Below are positions 49,901 to 58,709 of a DNA stretch of 64,000 nucleotides, piece by piece. The notes beneath the pieces were generated by a model. It was not told where the DNA came from and did not search any database. It saw nothing but the letters and a program-made list of their open reading frames with translations. A program made the position numbers and the translations under genes. Source of the stretch: a virus; IMG/VR virus record IMGVR_UViG_3300020395_000002, positions 1 to 64,000 of that record. One strand, given 5' to 3'. Numbering within the stretch: position 1 is the first letter of the stretch; each line of letters opens with the position of its first letter.

Positions 49901-52900
49901 TTATGGTTATTCTGATGAGATGAATGATAGTAGTTCTGTTATTCGTCTTAAGCCTGGCTATATGTTGAAACTAACAGGTAGAACACCTGATGGATATCTC
50001 AACCGTCCTTCTACTATTTCTTATCCATATAAGGCATTCGTTGAAGACTTTGAGTATCCTGGTAATGAGACAGATGATTTGACTACAACATTCTCAGTCT
50101 CTGTATCTACTGCTGTAAGTACTGGTAGTGGTGGTCGTTACTTCATTAGTGGTGGTGGACTAGATGGTACTCAAGAGAAACCATCATTCAACTTTAGAAA
50201 GGGTAGAAAGTATATCTTTAATCTATCTGATGCATCTCTAACTACTCACGCTATGCTCTTCTCCGTCTATGGTGACGGTACATCACAGGGCTGGCACGTT
50301 AGTGGACAGAATGCACAGGATGTAAATGCAGTATACACTGCTGGTATTGTTTATAAGTTAGAAGATGTTGAAGTAGATTATGCTGCATACACTGCTGGCT
50401 TTGATACTGCAACTTTAAGATCAGTAGAGATTACTCCAGCGAGTGATGCTCCACAATCAATATTCTATTTCTGCTATAACCATAGTAATATGGGTGAGAG
50501 GATTATTATTGGTGACCTAGACAAGAGAAATGGTCGCTACTGTAAGACTCCTGACTATCCAAATGGTACCTATGCATACTTCATTACTGAAGATGATAAC
50601 GGTGATCCTGCGTTCCCATATGTTATGGGTAGTGAGTATAAGTCAGATCCTTTATTCCCTGGTGATACAGCATACGAGAGTGACTCATTTGTATATGATG
50701 TTGGTGGTTTAGAATTAAATGTTCTACAAAATTCTTGGCATCAAATTACTGATGTAGATACTGCTAACACTAGCTTCCAGATCACAGCAAATGCTGCATC
50801 ATTTACAGCATCAACAAGTGAAACTGGTGGTAATCTATTGAAGGTTGCTAAAATTACTGGTACACACCAAGAAGGTGATGGTATTGCGAAATGGCAAGCA
50901 ATTAATCCTACAACTAACAAGTTGTGGTTCCAGACTGAACAGCAAGAGGATGCTGGTGCTGGTGAAGGATCACAGATAATGATCGTTCCAGTAGATACAA
51001 GTACAGATCATAATGCACCTGATCAACCTACATCTACAACTAGAGGTGTTATTACACCATACATTGATCTATTAACTACGTGGTACACACCAGCTGGTTC
51101 TCTAGGTACATTTAATATTGGTGAAACAGTTAACGTACAGTTAGGTGTATCATTCTTAAGAACATATGCTAATGAGACTATAGTTGATAGAGATTATACT
51201 ATTAGTTCTTCAGGACCATTTACTACCAGTGGATTGTCATTTGACACAAGTACTGGTGTATTCAGTGGTACCTTAACCAATACAGAAACGCTCGACCTAA
51301 CATTAACAGTCGAAGAAAATATTTCTGGCCAAACTCAGGAGTATACGATTCAACTAACCAACGTCACAACAACTGCTGCTGACCTTGAATTAGTTTATGA
51401 TGTAGGATCAAGAAACGTTGACTACAACTCAGTTAACAAGACCCACGGTCAACCAGATGATAATGTATCTTGGCTTACTGATAACTGGTACTCACGTCCT
51501 ATGTTCTACAAGTCATTGTCTATGATGTTGACTCAGAGTGCATATGACAATGATAGATTTGAGTATGTACCATTCTGGCAGATCTATGCTGACAAGGGTG
51601 CTGGTAGTACTTGGTATAACTTGAATGAGTATGCTAATGCTTCTAGTTGTGCATATGAAGATGATGATTTCTTCGATAACAACGTTGATAACAGAAATAC
51701 ACATTACTCATACGTTGAGAGATATGAGGATGTAACAGGACGTGAGATGGGATTTGCTCATCTAGTTCTTAACAAGTGGTGGAAATATGCTACTGCATTC
51801 TTCCGTTGCAAGATGCGTTTCAGACTTAACTTTGACCTTGTAGCAGTTGGTGCTGACTATCAGGTACAAATTAATGCTGGTGGTTCTACAGTGTATGAAG
51901 TACCTAAGGGAGCATTCTATCGATTTGATATTAGTGATGCATCTTGGGCTGGTAAAACACTAGAGTACAGACTATCAGCAAATGGACTAACATCTACTAC
52001 TAATGTACGTACTTATGGTACTCCAGGTCAAGCAGGTGCTTGGTCTGAGGTTTATATACCTGAGTCATATAGTGCAGCAAGTATCTTCTTTGGACAGTCT
52101 GGTGGTACTACATTTGCATCACAGCATTTAGACTTTACCACTACTTACACTGCTATTGTAAGTTCTACTGCACAGTTAACAGTTACTAACCTACCAGCAT
52201 TACCTGCACAGCCAGCATTGACTCTGTATAGTGGTGCTAATTCAATCACTGCTAACTTATTCTCTGCAAATACTGAGTATGGTGGAGAGACACATTATCC
52301 AAACACAGTTCCTTATCTAACTGCTGGTAAGTCACCTAAGGAAGGTCGTTTCCCTGTTGTCTTGACCTGTACTGACCAGAACATCGAGTACATTTGGTTT
52401 AGTAAGTCATTCTCTTATGATACTGCTGCTGGCACCAAGTCATTTGCTTGGAAGACACAGTACGAGACATATCCTGACTACATTCCTTTAAGTTCTCCAT
52501 ACTTTAAGTCTAGAAAGGATGCACGTAATAGTACTTCTACAGTATACGATTGTAACTTAGAAGGTAAAGGAATCTATGTAGGTAACTATATTAACACTAC
52601 TGAAGAGTTCCCAGTACGTAATGATTACGGTGGATATAATATTGAGATACCTATTCAAAACCCATCAGCTTTAGCACCACCTAAGGATGCTTCTGGTAAC
52701 GTTATGCGTGCCACTGACCTCCCTTGTAATGGTATACCAGCTGGTGTGAACGAACCATATTCATTCCAGTTGTATGTTTACAACGGAACATACTCATCAC
52801 TATCTAATGAGATTAGTGTTATCTCTAACCCACCTGAACTAGGTATGTGGTGGTATGAGTATTCTAATGGATGGACTGGTACTCTATCTAATGGATACCT

Positions 52901-53747
52901 ACGTCACGATCAGGGATTTGTAGATACTACATTAACCTGTGGTGATTACTTTGGTAATATCCTAGTAAGATCATTTGTTATTGACGTTGCTGGTGCACCA
53001 TTGAATGCACTACCATACATCGATATCAATACCTTACAGGTTCAGGACTACTATAAGGGTGCACAGAACTTTACTGTTACTGACAACCAGACACAGGACG
53101 TACAGGTATCATATACAATTGATGCTGGCCAGTTCACTTGGAGGTTACGTATCATTAATGAGTTCCCATATATGGAGACGAAAGATGGTGCTAATAGAAC
53201 TATCTTCACTCTTAATAATGCTACTCACGCTAATGGTCCTACAGTAGTTAACACTGGTGACTTTAGCACATATACTGGTCAGTTAGCAGCAGCTACTGGA
53301 CTCTTACGTGAGTGTCCCTTCCGTGGTGACACTAATATTAATATGCCAGTTGACTTCTCTGTTAAGAATGATATTCAACCTGCTATCTTCCCTGCACGTG
53401 GTACACAGAAGATGTATTCACTATGGGTAGAGTTAGTTGAGTCACCATTCACATTGACTGACTTGATTAACCTTACAGCAGTTGCTGATCCTTGTCAGGA
53501 TCATACATATGATTTCGCATACACCCAGAACGGTGCTTGCGTCACACCATCTAATGATTACTTCTGTAACTTCATCAAACCATTGAGAGATCGTAATCAT
53601 CCTGAACAACCTATTGTAGGTATGGATGGTATCGCACAGATCAAGGTAACTGATGGTATCACACCAAGAACACTGGACTTCCAAGTTCCAGCACCTTGGC
53701 CAATTCTTTATTCATACTTAGGTGATTGTAACCCCACTTGCTCATAA
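43956..53747 (+). CDS. Giant virion protein with subtilisin-type protease, cupredoxin-like and YHYH-like domains
   Basis: A 3,263-aa protein. Residues 1-~75 look like a small alpha/beta domain (TLFLDFPSRDQNFITILKSD) that could act as a protease propeptide. A complete S8 peptidase lies at ~300-640: D317 (ILDTGV), H383 (DDGHGTQCA), N505 (RSAGNG), S607 (GTSFSGP). GSGY-xAP-V repeats lie at ~780-930. Cupredoxin-like copies with CxxHxxM are at C1424/H1427/M1430, C1495/H1498/M1501 and C2173/H2176/M2179. Degenerate copies are at ~200 and ~1190. YHYH-like domains (HSPIIGIAKDGYPVYGPVGY type) lie at ~1226 and ~1966. The C-terminal ~800 residues are fibre/beta sandwiches. No signal peptide. It is probably a tail fibre that attacks surface proteins of the host. 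Confidence 0.85.
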   Translation: MQIEEGRIIVQVSKEIEVATVIERAKQRFTSLANTHDLTRFKTLFLDFPSRDQNFITILKSDEFPEVIGAHWDAKMTIKKQDLQNEVGVKHADAFEMAEETYDISNPPAVTPNDPSREDVATYSSTSSDTASALTAQVKPFSYGSVRPWNGSTSTLTYTGIVNVGSYGPKLALLSGGVIYESIALDYMLPNFTIVFSLADASNAGYKWCFSTTPDGTNNGGTEYTTGVTRVGTPGTAGSSVSIALSATTPLELYIYEDTTPTMGMSGSYIPSTTYSFKITIFNKWHLQRISQSTDNLGYGLYSLTEDGENSDIYILDTGVRGASRPADTAGANLHPELYHPDYISDFNGTTEQANYRVYEVPGYNSGITLNGEANSNEDDDGHGTQCAICAAGVTFGVAKKARIFAMKVFNETGTEYTTFASRYINCMLAIANHNDSTHANWKGNTRPAIVNASLGAIIPNRYWPYVYKNEPGFDSGAGESDTLFDDYENYLIESGVIFVRSAGNGFTDGTWAGTYGGYQGKYLVGVRTAGPKDNLHNMEIPDASDKGKITVGATAHNNNFSAFSNYGTITTSAPGESIYCPRWYWNSATPYNQISSSYYTNIDGTSFSGPITAGVLAQWATKMTYQQGVTYEGKPLPQLAKEWLRRPLDWDYIRTYNGATASPVSYEFGGASVQTYPSNTIDEIVFDGLNTTVSTGAASNVLTFNLGSEFSRLNPVLGDQIQIRTPIGIIAQDIISDVWVTSVASPTAAYHKEGGLFNVVSDNHPAPGLYGVFPKAGTSGYVSNLTLSQQGSGYTIAPVVSFSGGGGTDATATAQITLTGGGVTGINVDQSGSGYTEAPTVTISGDGNGATATANISLTGGGIQTVTVTNGGNGYNPLNVPAVAFSGGGGGGAAATAVVTDGIVTGVTITNPGSGYTQAPSVTIAAASPPVQGTTFDIANMFVSGGGSVTTGSLNIVNNALTTVADNLPQPALFGSFPNVNNPWSILPKSYNHTLTYRGGRNVSKTGTPDSALGAAYGFVALTLNGVTIQTYNWGLNTNLPDGTNCPTGYSFDQVYNINAFGGDSGNATVGSDGAYYYTSGKFFTELWKGSTTTMVVTVVNVAGSNKYFIDTTQTPNLQVTEGNTYYFDQSDSSNTGYPFKISESQDGIHIQGGTEYITGIRYQGTPGDGQAGTGTYIQVQPDSPNLFYYCSLYSGYGAAASVTTLANTSALPSNTSADIINATHHSPIIGIAKDGYPVYGPVGYDSPGSTASLARMQSGWTLRSTRTGTPYTPQTYTWGVTADDNLDFDFTGESTGSDVTINANVGDNLVFNVNAQYSTGGGGGSTPQTYNLVVTASGASDYTVSGSDRNGNVNGADPTLTFYEGDTVNFTVSASGHPFHLKTQAGTGTSNQIPGVTNNGTQSGTVTWVIGSTAAGTYYYQCEYHSGMVGTMTVQTSGGGGGSTITHPFWIQKVPAPYNPAQVVATVVNNGSYNATVLWNTATAAAGTYYYVCEMHQAMTGTITLTEPVGFSPNVNTYPMGSFIEDYEFTDAGHLDNRNGRFCITPDYPGGTYAYFMTFDNQANPQFPYAIGNRFYGDAVEYGETASSNPVFEEPAAAGSSIGTQTGVVDSITVDTQGVGYTTATVSFTGGGGVGAEASASLSVLDGYVSGLNVTDGGTGYSTAPTVTIAAPNVAGGVQATAVSSIAITAGNPNSIVDQSFDQDFNWRGGTNYGATTNPPTQTPLRSVKPYAITTTGVYIYHYSNESGPTPGWTFNDVTNENLTGADTYGGYPNSQNIYGYNSSKLLEAYQTSDVRNGSNYIGLTYYDLGYQTITYAVTVAAKTASNSYYNQGSTDCYYLQQAGGSAQEAPALAFTRGNTYIFNQDNSSNDGHPLYISTTEDGIHNGGVRYTAGITYRLNGVAVDAVSYLSSFDASVLRSITIVVPLDAPATLYYVSDVGIKEGKGITTNDNIQGDYRRHANGHSKILGIAFDGYPIYGPYGYSDEMNDSSSVIRLKPGYMLKLTGRTPDGYLNRPSTISYPYKAFVEDFEYPGNETDDLTTTFSVSVSTAVSTGSGGRYFISGGGLDGTQEKPSFNFRKGRKYIFNLSDASLTTHAMLFSVYGDGTSQGWHVSGQNAQDVNAVYTAGIVYKLEDVEVDYAAYTAGFDTATLRSVEITPASDAPQSIFYFCYNHSNMGERIIIGDLDKRNGRYCKTPDYPNGTYAYFITEDDNGDPAFPYVMGSEYKSDPLFPGDTAYESDSFVYDVGGLELNVLQNSWHQITDVDTANTSFQITANAASFTASTSETGGNLLKVAKITGTHQEGDGIAKWQAINPTTNKLWFQTEQQEDAGAGEGSQIMIVPVDTSTDHNAPDQPTSTTRGVITPYIDLLTTWYTPAGSLGTFNIGETVNVQLGVSFLRTYANETIVDRDYTISSSGPFTTSGLSFDTSTGVFSGTLTNTETLDLTLTVEENISGQTQEYTIQLTNVTTTAADLELVYDVGSRNVDYNSVNKTHGQPDDNVSWLTDNWYSRPMFYKSLSMMLTQSAYDNDRFEYVPFWQIYADKGAGSTWYNLNEYANASSCAYEDDDFFDNNVDNRNTHYSYVERYEDVTGREMGFAHLVLNKWWKYATAFFRCKMRFRLNFDLVAVGADYQVQINAGGSTVYEVPKGAFYRFDISDASWAGKTLEYRLSANGLTSTTNVRTYGTPGQAGAWSEVYIPESYSAASIFFGQSGGTTFASQHLDFTTTYTAIVSSTAQLTVTNLPALPAQPALTLYSGANSITANLFSANTEYGGETHYPNTVPYLTAGKSPKEGRFPVVLTCTDQNIEYIWFSKSFSYDTAAGTKSFAWKTQYETYPDYIPLSSPYFKSRKDARNSTSTVYDCNLEGKGIYVGNYINTTEEFPVRNDYGGYNIEIPIQNPSALAPPKDASGNVMRATDLPCNGIPAGVNEPYSFQLYVYNGTYSSLSNEISVISNPPELGMWWYEYSNGWTGTLSNGYLRHDQGFVDTTLTCGDYFGNILVRSFVIDVAGAPLNALPYIDINTLQVQDYYKGAQNFTVTDNQTQDVQVSYTIDAGQFTWRLRIINEFPYMETKDGANRTIFTLNNATHANGPTVVNTGDFSTYTGQLAAATGLLRECPFRGDTNINMPVDFSVKNDIQPAIFPARGTQKMYSLWVELVESPFTLTDLINLTAVADPCQDHTYDFAYTQNGACVTPSNDYFCNFIKPLRDRNHPEQPIVGMDGIAQIKVTDGITPRTLDFQVPAPWPILYSYLGDCNPTCS

Positions 53748-53761
53748 AATAGACTAAACTA

Positions 53762-55726
53762 ATGGCACTAGTATTCCCACCAGCCTTGGGTAATATCCCT
53801 TCACCTAGTTCGTTAACACCTACGATTTTAGGTACTGCATTTTATGCAGTAACGACTGGTGGGGTTGCTCCTGGCACACATCAATCAACTGATTGGCAGA
53901 TCAATACCTCTAGTGGTTTTGAGTCTGCTAATTTTGTATACAACCAAAATGATACAGTTAATCTGACATTTATAACCATACCAGCATCAACACTGGTATT
54001 AAAAACCAAATATTATATACGTTTCCGTTTCCGTGATACGCTTGGTAATATATCTAACTGGTCTCAGACTGGTGAATTTAATACAGGATTGCAGATTGAA
54101 ACACCTTCAATCACTATAAGTTCTCCAACACAATTACAACCTATCATTTCATCATCTGCATATGTTGGTGTTAATACACACAGTAGAAGTGATTGGCAAG
54201 TATCCACTGATTATTATTTCAATACAATAAATCAACAACTGATAGATTCTCCATCATCACTGACTCAGTATTCTGAGGCTAGTGGGTTGTCATACAGTAC
54301 ATTATATTATGTACGTGTAAGATATAAAGATAATCTAGGTCAGTATTCTGAGTGGTCTACACCAGCATCATTCTATACTGATACATCAACTAATGTTAAC
54401 CCACAGATTGATAGACCATCTATCATCAATCCAGCTGATGCATCAAGCAACTCATCATTAACTCCTACATTGACTGGTGGAGCATTTAGTGGTAGTAATA
54501 ATGCTACTCACGTGTCATCTACGTGGCAGATAGCATTCTCACCTACATTTGGTAGTAGTTCAACTACTGCACCAGGTGCCACAGGTACTACATCATCACA
54601 GATAAGTAATACTAGTGGTCTAGTGTATGAAGCATTAAATGATATTAACAATAAGACAACTCTTACAATTAATCCTGGTATTTTAGAGGAAGGTAAGACA
54701 TATTATGTACGTGTGAGATACCAGTACGTTGATCTACAGAGTGTACAGTGGAATTCAGAATGGTCTGAACCTATCTACTTCACAACTGTTGATGTTCCTG
54801 GAGAGATACAGTGTCCATTTATCAGTAGTATTACAGAATCTACGATCTATGATAGAATGGACGTAGTTTCCTCAGCATATGTGGCTACACAGGCTGCTGG
54901 ACAATCACACGTTCATAGTGATTGGGAGGTATCAACTGATATTGGATTTACTAACGTTGTTATTACTGCACAAGCAGACACTACGAACAAAACTACATTC
55001 CCAATTCCAACTGACTCTATCCGTCCATCAACTAATTACTACGTTAGAACAAGGTATTATAATGGAAGTATCTGGTCTGCATACTCAGCAGGTTACTTAT
55101 TCCAGTCTCCTGCAACTTCAACTGGTACTCTACAGGACTTCACAAGAGTCCAGACGGATACGCTTGATGACTTGTCAGTCTCAACTAATAAAATTATTAA
55201 TCTATCAGTCACAAATGAGAAGTTAGCTGATAATACACTAACATCACAGAAGATGGCCATAGGTGGTATCGATGCTAATGCGTCACTTGCAGATGATTCT
55301 GTAACAGATACTAAGTTAAATAGTGGTACAGGTGTTGAAGCAGTAGTAACTAATACTATTCGTAACCTGAATGTCACAACTCCTAAGTTGGCTGATAATG
55401 CAGTGACATCAGATAAGATAGACATATCTGGTGCAGTAGATCCTTCTACTCCTATTAACGGACAGATCTTCTATAATACTGCTGAAGATACATTCAAAAC
55501 ATATAATGGTAGTAACTGGAAAGAGTCAGGTGATGCTGGTGATTACTACATCATTCAGAAACCAACTTCAGCTCAAACTAACCTGACTGTTATTAAGTCT
55601 GGTAGATCTACCAACGTATCATATGCTGAGTATTCAAACCCACTCAATACTCATCAATTCTTTGCACCTGCGGGTTTGCAATTCAATATAGATAGTAGTG
55701 GGCATCTCATCGTCACTGTAAGGTAA
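53762..55726 (+). CDS. FN3-like repeat fibre protein (654 aa)
   Basis: Four FN3-like repeats of ~105 residues, each with a DWQ(V/I)(N/S)T or TWQIA strand and a YYVRVRY-DN-G--S-WS end (e.g. THSRSDWQVSTDYYF, YYVRVRYKDNLGQYSEWS). The C-terminal third holds ADDSVTDTKLN- and LADNAVTSDKI-type repeats as in phage fibre shafts. A surface-binding virion protein is likely. A CTAAAC lies just before it; no clear promoter. Confidence 0.72.
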   Translation: MALVFPPALGNIPSPSSLTPTILGTAFYAVTTGGVAPGTHQSTDWQINTSSGFESANFVYNQNDTVNLTFITIPASTLVLKTKYYIRFRFRDTLGNISNWSQTGEFNTGLQIETPSITISSPTQLQPIISSSAYVGVNTHSRSDWQVSTDYYFNTINQQLIDSPSSLTQYSEASGLSYSTLYYVRVRYKDNLGQYSEWSTPASFYTDTSTNVNPQIDRPSIINPADASSNSSLTPTLTGGAFSGSNNATHVSSTWQIAFSPTFGSSSTTAPGATGTTSSQISNTSGLVYEALNDINNKTTLTINPGILEEGKTYYVRVRYQYVDLQSVQWNSEWSEPIYFTTVDVPGEIQCPFISSITESTIYDRMDVVSSAYVATQAAGQSHVHSDWEVSTDIGFTNVVITAQADTTNKTTFPIPTDSIRPSTNYYVRTRYYNGSIWSAYSAGYLFQSPATSTGTLQDFTRVQTDTLDDLSVSTNKIINLSVTNEKLADNTLTSQKMAIGGIDANASLADDSVTDTKLNSGTGVEAVVTNTIRNLNVTTPKLADNAVTSDKIDISGAVDPSTPINGQIFYNTAEDTFKTYNGSNWKESGDAGDYYIIQKPTSAQTNLTVIKSGRSTNVSYAEYSNPLNTHQFFAPAGLQFNIDSSGHLIVTVR

Positions 55727-56982
55727 TGGCAGAATTTTTTATCGACGTAGGTAAGATTAAACTTACTTGGAAAGACCAATGGTCTAGTAGCGTTGACTAC
55801 GTAGCGGATGATCTTGTTCGACACGACGATGGATCAACTATTAGTTCATATATTGCTGTAGCTACCAGTACAAACCAAGCACCATCAACAACAGGTACAG
55901 TCAATACATCTTATTGGCAACTGTTTGCATCTGGTGGTCTTGCTGGTGGACTACAGCCAGGTGGTAATGCTAGTAATCAAGTACAGTGGAAGGATGGATT
56001 AGCACTGGGTGGTGATTCAACATTCACATATGATGATACAACAGATTTACTTACAGTTCCCTCAATTTCTGTATCAGGTACAAGTACAACGTACGACGTT
56101 GATGTAACTGGTACTGTACGTGCTACATCATACTATGAAGGTGCTAATCAACTAACATATAATATATCTGGAGCACAGATAACATCTGGTACTGTTGGTA
56201 ACTCATATCTACCAACAGATATATCAGTCACTAATCTTACAGCATCTACTGGTCTTAATATTAAGACAGGTGGATTGATATTTGATGACACTACAAATCG
56301 AGTTGGTGTTAATACAGCAGTACCTGGTACTTCTCTTGATGTCAAGGGAACATCAAGTGATGCTGATATAGTAGTTGGTAGGTTTAGAGCAGACCATACT
56401 ACTGCCAAAGGTACGTACATAGAGGTACAACCTAACAGTGCACAAGCACAGAAGTCTGGTGTACATCTACATAAGAATTCATTACGTACAGAACCATTTA
56501 CCATTGAGAATGATGGTGGTGCTGTAAGTATGCACAATTCTTCTGTAAGTGCACCTAGTATAGATTTAAAATTAAATGGTACTAGTACATTTAACTTAAC
56601 ACCAACTGTATCACATCTCACTAATTCATTGAGAATTGATGGATGCTTTGATGAAGCAGTTACTGCTGTGACTATTAGTGGTACTAACGTATTAAGCATA
56701 GATGCAACTGTTGCTTCAGTATTTACTGTAACACTAGATAATGCTATAACCACATATAATGTCACACTTCCTACATCGGCACGTTCAGTCACGTTGACAT
56801 TCTTGTTTACTAATACAACAGGTTCTAACCATACTATTAACTGGCCATCTAATACCAAATGGCCAGGTGGAACGTCACCTACAATGACATCGCTACAAAA
56901 TGCTACTGATATTATATCACTATCTACTGTTGATGGTGGTAGTTCTTGGTATGGATTCTTAGGCGGTGCGGAGTTTACCTAA
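55726..56982 (+). CDS. Tail-fibre-like protein with CBM-type N terminus (418 aa)
   Basis: Starts MAEFFIDVGKIKLTWKDQWS followed by SVDYVADDLVRHDDGSTISS, a small Trp-rich domain resembling chitin-binding CBM5/12 modules. Shaft repeats follow (LTVPSISVSGTSTTYDVDVT, DDTTNRVGVNTAVPGTSLDV), then a C-terminal beta domain ending WPSNTKWPGGTSPTMTS. The same N-terminal domain and C-terminal GxTP-(S)N-xDI pattern recur in the gene at 58710. Overlaps the previous and next genes by one base. Confidence 0.75.
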   Translation: MAEFFIDVGKIKLTWKDQWSSSVDYVADDLVRHDDGSTISSYIAVATSTNQAPSTTGTVNTSYWQLFASGGLAGGLQPGGNASNQVQWKDGLALGGDSTFTYDDTTDLLTVPSISVSGTSTTYDVDVTGTVRATSYYEGANQLTYNISGAQITSGTVGNSYLPTDISVTNLTASTGLNIKTGGLIFDDTTNRVGVNTAVPGTSLDVKGTSSDADIVVGRFRADHTTAKGTYIEVQPNSAQAQKSGVHLHKNSLRTEPFTIENDGGAVSMHNSSVSAPSIDLKLNGTSTFNLTPTVSHLTNSLRIDGCFDEAVTAVTISGTNVLSIDATVASVFTVTLDNAITTYNVTLPTSARSVTLTFLFTNTTGSNHTINWPSNTKWPGGTSPTMTSLQNATDIISLSTVDGGSSWYGFLGGAEFT

Positions 56983-58670
56983 TGCCAATAGGATTCGCTA
57001 AAGCAATAACTACATCTGGTGGTGGAGGTTCTACTCTAGTAGCAGGCCAAACACATTTTGATGGTACCATTCACACTTATGATGGTGGTACTAGTACTTA
57101 CTGGTGGACTGTACCAGAAAATGTTTTCGCTGTCTCTGTACTTTGCATAGGTGGTGGTGGATCTGGTGGTGGAGGAGGAGACGGACACTGCGGAGGTGGT
57201 GGTGGAGGTCTCACGTGGGGTAATGATATTCCAGTGACTCCAGGTGAACAGATTTATATTTCAGTTGGATCTGGTGGTAATGCAAGTGGTACAAACTATG
57301 ACCACGGTAGGGACGGTGGTAGATCATATTTTAGGAACACAAGTACTATCTACGCTGATGGTGGTAGAGGTGGTGGTAATGGAAATAACAGCAACAACCT
57401 AACTTGGGGTGGTGGCTACGGCGGTGCTGGTGGTAATGGATATGGCACGTACGGAGCTGGCGGTGGTAATGGCGGTCAAGGAGGTACAAACTACACTGGT
57501 AGCCACGGTGACGAAAATGGTGGCGGTGGTGGAGGAGCTGGTGGATATACAGGTAATGGATTCCAAGGAAATAACAACACTAACACCTCAGGAGAATACT
57601 GTGCAGCAGGTGGTGGTGGAACAGGAATGTATGGAGGCACAGGAACAGGTGGTGGAGGTGGAGAACACGGAGCAAGTGGATGGAGAGGTGGTGGATTTGG
57701 AGCATCGGGTGGTGCAACAGCAACAAATATTCAAGGAAGTGGTAGCCAAGCTGGTGCTGGTGCTATCTACGGTGGTGGAGGAGGTGGAGGAGAAGAAACC
57801 GATAAAGCAAATAATGATGGTGCACCAGGCGTTGTAAGAATTATTTGGGGAGCAGGTAGAGCATATCCGAACACTGCCACAACTGATGTAGCTGATGGTT
57901 CTAGTGGACAAGCAACATATACAGCTGCTGGAACCTTCAATTGGATTGCTCCTAGTGGTGTTACCTCTGTATGTGTGGTAGCAGTTGGTGCTGGTGGTAA
58001 CGAAAGCACAGCAGCAGGAGATGGAGGTGGTGGACTTGGATGGAAGAATAATATCTCAGTATCACCAGGTCAGTCATACCAAGTTAAAGTTGGTGCTCGT
58101 ATAGGTGGTGCTCAAGGTCACGGTGATGAGTCGTGGTTTATAAACAATAGCACTGTTTGTGGTGAAGGTGGATATATGGGTGACAGTATCACTGGTGGAG
58201 CTGGTGGAGGATACACTGGAGACGGCGGTGGTAATGGTGGTACAGGTGGAGCAGCGAATGGAAATAGAGGAGGTGGCGGTGGAGCTGGTGGATATTCTGG
58301 AAATGGTGGAGCAGGTGGAGCTGGAGTAAATTCTGGGGCAAGTAATGGTAGCAATGGATCTGGTGGCGGTGGAGGAGGTGCTGGCGGTGCTTCTTGGGAA
58401 GGCGGTGCTGGAGGAGGCGTTGGTCTTCTAGGTGAAGGTTCCAATGGTCTAGGATGTCCTGGAACATATCAAGGTACTGCTGGTCAGGCATACGCACATT
58501 GTGGATTGGGTGGATCTGGTGGTCTACCACAATCGTGGGGTACCTTCATTGGTCTCGGACCTGGTTCAGGTGGAGGTGGAGGTAATGGTATATCTGGATC
58601 TATTGGGGCAGTAAGAATAATCTGGGGTCCTAATAGAGCATTCCCTAGCACAAATACAGGCGATCTGTAA
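56982..58670 (+). CDS. Glycine-rich adhesin-like protein (562 aa)
   Basis: Two ~240-residue halves. Each starts with a beta strand (WTVPENVFAVSVLCIGGGGS and WIAPSGVTSVCVVAVGAGGN) and then long Gly-rich tracts of GG-x or GxG type (e.g. GGGGGAGGYTGNG), closing with an RIIWG- strand (VRIIWGAGRAYPNT, VRIIWGPNRAFPST). The layout resembles the glycine-rich motifs (polyglycine-II sandwich) of T-even gp38 adhesins. A start at 56982 (TAATG overlap) is preferred over 56946, which lies inside the previous gene. Likely receptor-binding tip. Cys are sparse. Confidence 0.75.
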   Translation: MPIGFAKAITTSGGGGSTLVAGQTHFDGTIHTYDGGTSTYWWTVPENVFAVSVLCIGGGGSGGGGGDGHCGGGGGGLTWGNDIPVTPGEQIYISVGSGGNASGTNYDHGRDGGRSYFRNTSTIYADGGRGGGNGNNSNNLTWGGGYGGAGGNGYGTYGAGGGNGGQGGTNYTGSHGDENGGGGGGAGGYTGNGFQGNNNTNTSGEYCAAGGGGTGMYGGTGTGGGGGEHGASGWRGGGFGASGGATATNIQGSGSQAGAGAIYGGGGGGGEETDKANNDGAPGVVRIIWGAGRAYPNTATTDVADGSSGQATYTAAGTFNWIAPSGVTSVCVVAVGAGGNESTAAGDGGGGLGWKNNISVSPGQSYQVKVGARIGGAQGHGDESWFINNSTVCGEGGYMGDSITGGAGGGYTGDGGGNGGTGGAANGNRGGGGGAGGYSGNGGAGGAGVNSGASNGSNGSGGGGGGAGGASWEGGAGGGVGLLGEGSNGLGCPGTYQGTAGQAYAHCGLGGSGGLPQSWGTFIGLGPGSGGGGGNGISGSIGAVRIIWGPNRAFPSTNTGDL

Positions 58671-58672
58671 GA

Positions 58673-58679
58673 CTAAATA
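58673..58679 (+). promoter_or_regulatory. Late-promoter-like CTAAATA
   Basis: Ends 30 nt before the ATG at 58710. A GTAAAGAG purine run follows. Confidence 0.55.
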
Positions 58680-58709
58680 GGTAAAGAGAACAAGTATCTT
58701 CTGAGTTAA

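Noticed and set aside
57588-58530. Long minus-strand open frames rich in Pro, Ser or His opposite the Gly-rich adhesin gene
   Set aside because: They are the complements of GGT/GGA-rich codons; low complexity, no ribosome-binding sites, and they oppose a well-supported plus-strand gene.
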